Source: Flavobacterium pallidum (GTDB lineage: Bacteria > Bacteroidota > Bacteroidia > Flavobacteriales > Flavobacteriaceae). Taken from it: a DNA stretch of 64,000 bases. The notes below the pieces were generated by a model. It was not told the origin of the DNA. It was given only the letters and a program-made list of their open reading frames with translations, and ran no database searches. Below, piece by piece: positions 63,176 through 64,000 of the stretch. A program made the position numbers and the translations under genes. Positions within the stretch are counted from its first letter, which is position 1; every line of letters starts with the position of its first letter. The stretch lies in contig NZ_CP029187.1 in assembly GCF_003097535.1 (NCBI RefSeq), positions 310,001-374,000 of the forward strand, given 5' to 3'.

Positions 63176-64000
63176 TTTGGGAAGGTTTGTATTTTGATTT
63201 GTTGAATATTTCGGTAGCATCCATCATCAGCATTTTCTGCAGGGTTACGTCGGGATTGTTTTTCATGAACGAACGGACGATCTGCCATCCCACCCAATTG
63301 CCGATGCGGCCAGGGCTTTCATTGTCAATTTCAAGGTAAAATTTCGAGAATGGCGCGAGGTTGATAAATCGGCTCAGCAGCTTAATATCAGTGCTATAAA
63401 GGTAACTTTCTTCAATAAAGTAACTCCACATCATGGCTTCATTGGCCTGTGCCCACTTTAGCTGTTCTTCAGTATACCCGATTTTATCCGCATCGGAATA
63501 ATCCGGAATCAAAAGGTCTTTCATATACAATTCCTTTCCGCCGTAAATCATATGCGCCAAAAGTGTTTTCTCTGTTGGAGGCGGGACTTTGGTTTTTGCA
63601 AAAGCGGAAGCCAGGTCCGGCATCATCTGTTTCGGCTCGAAATTCTGCCTGATGTACTTGTCGATGCCTTCATAAAATTTGTGGTCTTTTCCTAAATACA
63701 TTTCCAATGAAATCAACACGATGCTGTCGGTGTAAATTACTTTGGTATTGTAATCCATTTCATAAATCATCGTAGTGACTTTGGGTGTCCGGGTTTTTGG
63801 GTAATAGTATTTGATGTGTTTTAAGACATCTTCGATTTCATGCGTTTGTGGTGTAAAATCACTGTATTTTTTCTCTACCTCTTTATACAATTCACGCCAT
63901 TGGGGATGCGTCATTTTTTCAATATACTGCGCATCATTAACATTTGGTGGGAAAAAATCCGGGAATTGCTGCTTCAGTTTTGGAAGATCAGCCGGTTTGG
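63168..64000 (-). CDS. gldB: Gliding motility lipoprotein GldB, 5'-truncated by window edge
   Basis: The frame is open to the last base, so the gene begins to the right of the window; about 276 C-terminal residues are seen. An internal Met at 63914 is not the start, since coding sequence (KPADLPKLKQQFPDFFPPNV) continues upstream. GldB is a lipoprotein essential for gliding and linked to GldD/GldH-type functions; the lipobox is outside the window. Segments YIRQNFEPKQMMPDLASAF and HMIYGGKELYM match the family, and gldC follows with an eight-base overlap, the known gldB-gldC order. Confidence 0.93.
   Translation of the reverse strand, partial: KPADLPKLKQQFPDFFPPNVNDAQYIEKMTHPQWRELYKEVEKKYSDFTPQTHEIEDVLKHIKYYYPKTRTPKVTTMIYEMDYNTKVIYTDSIVLISLEMYLGKDHKFYEGIDKYIRQNFEPKQMMPDLASAFAKTKVPPPTEKTLLAHMIYGGKELYMKDLLIPDYSDADKIGYTEEQLKWAQANEAMMWSYFIEESYLYSTDIKLLSRFINLAPFSKFYLEIDNESPGRIGNWVGWQIVRSFMKNNPDVTLQKMLMMDATEIFNKSKYKPSQNE

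Overview
The window comes from a member of the Flavobacteriaceae, most likely Flavobacterium or a close relative. The evidence is the gldK-gldL-gldM-gldN operon of the type IX secretion and gliding machinery, a gldB-gldC pair at the right edge, a short primary sigma factor without region 1.1, an exosortase F pair, and promoters of the Bacteroidetes type (TTG, 17-23 bases, TAnnTTTG). Almost no gene has a Shine-Dalgarno sequence; the primary sigma factor gene is the clear exception. Most of the window is ordinary core chromosome of moderate G+C.

Layout, left to right. 0-4 kb: end of an App1-like phosphatase gene, an ABC-F ATPase, a DUF983 membrane protein and an FAD oxidoreductase. 4-9 kb: gldK-L-M-N, read right to left and closed by a strong terminator. 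9-12.7 kb: topA and an arginase-fold protein that has lost metal ligands. 12.8-18 kb: a small membrane protein, miaB, a sigma-54 activator without receiver domain, lptE, a TPR protein and secG. 18-20 kb: groES-groEL. 20-22.4 kb: a large exported protein. 22.5-27.2 kb, reverse strand: a DedA protein, a metal (probably copper) module made of an HMA protein, a TonB-dependent receptor and an HYC_CC_PP protein, then exosortase F and its partner. 27.2-31.4 kb: a GAF/fRMsr protein, rpsO, pnp and a HAD hydrolase.

31.4-38.4 kb is the accessory part. It holds lineage-specific exported proteins, a strikingly A+T-rich two-gene cassette (a ParA/MinD-like ATPase with a C-terminal membrane anchor, translationally coupled to a small membrane protein), a Cro/CI-like regulator, an array of 21-base tandem repeats, and an unrecognised 311-residue protein. 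38.4-40.4 kb is an ECF42-type sigma factor operon with YciI/DGPF and AhpD-like genes. 40.7-44.5 kb carries rpoD with a canonical Shine-Dalgarno and a tandemly amplified terminator downstream, then rpe, an MtfA-like peptidase and a DUF72 protein.

44.5-61 kb is the division and cell wall (dcw) cluster on the reverse strand: mraZ-rsmH-ftsL-ftsI-murE-mraY-murD-ftsW-murG-murC-ftsQ-ftsA-ftsZ, followed by yqeY and tRNA-Arg(CCG). It is tightly packed with many overlaps and makes lipid II from the UDP-MurNAc-tripeptide stage, flips or polymerises it, and builds the Z-ring. murF, ddl and murB are not in the cluster. The window closes with an alpha/beta hydrolase, engB, and gldC-gldB.

No rRNA, CRISPR array, transposase, integrase or prophage was seen. 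Start codons were moved inward from the longest frame wherever a promoter, a signal peptide or known family length made that better; these choices are stated for each gene.
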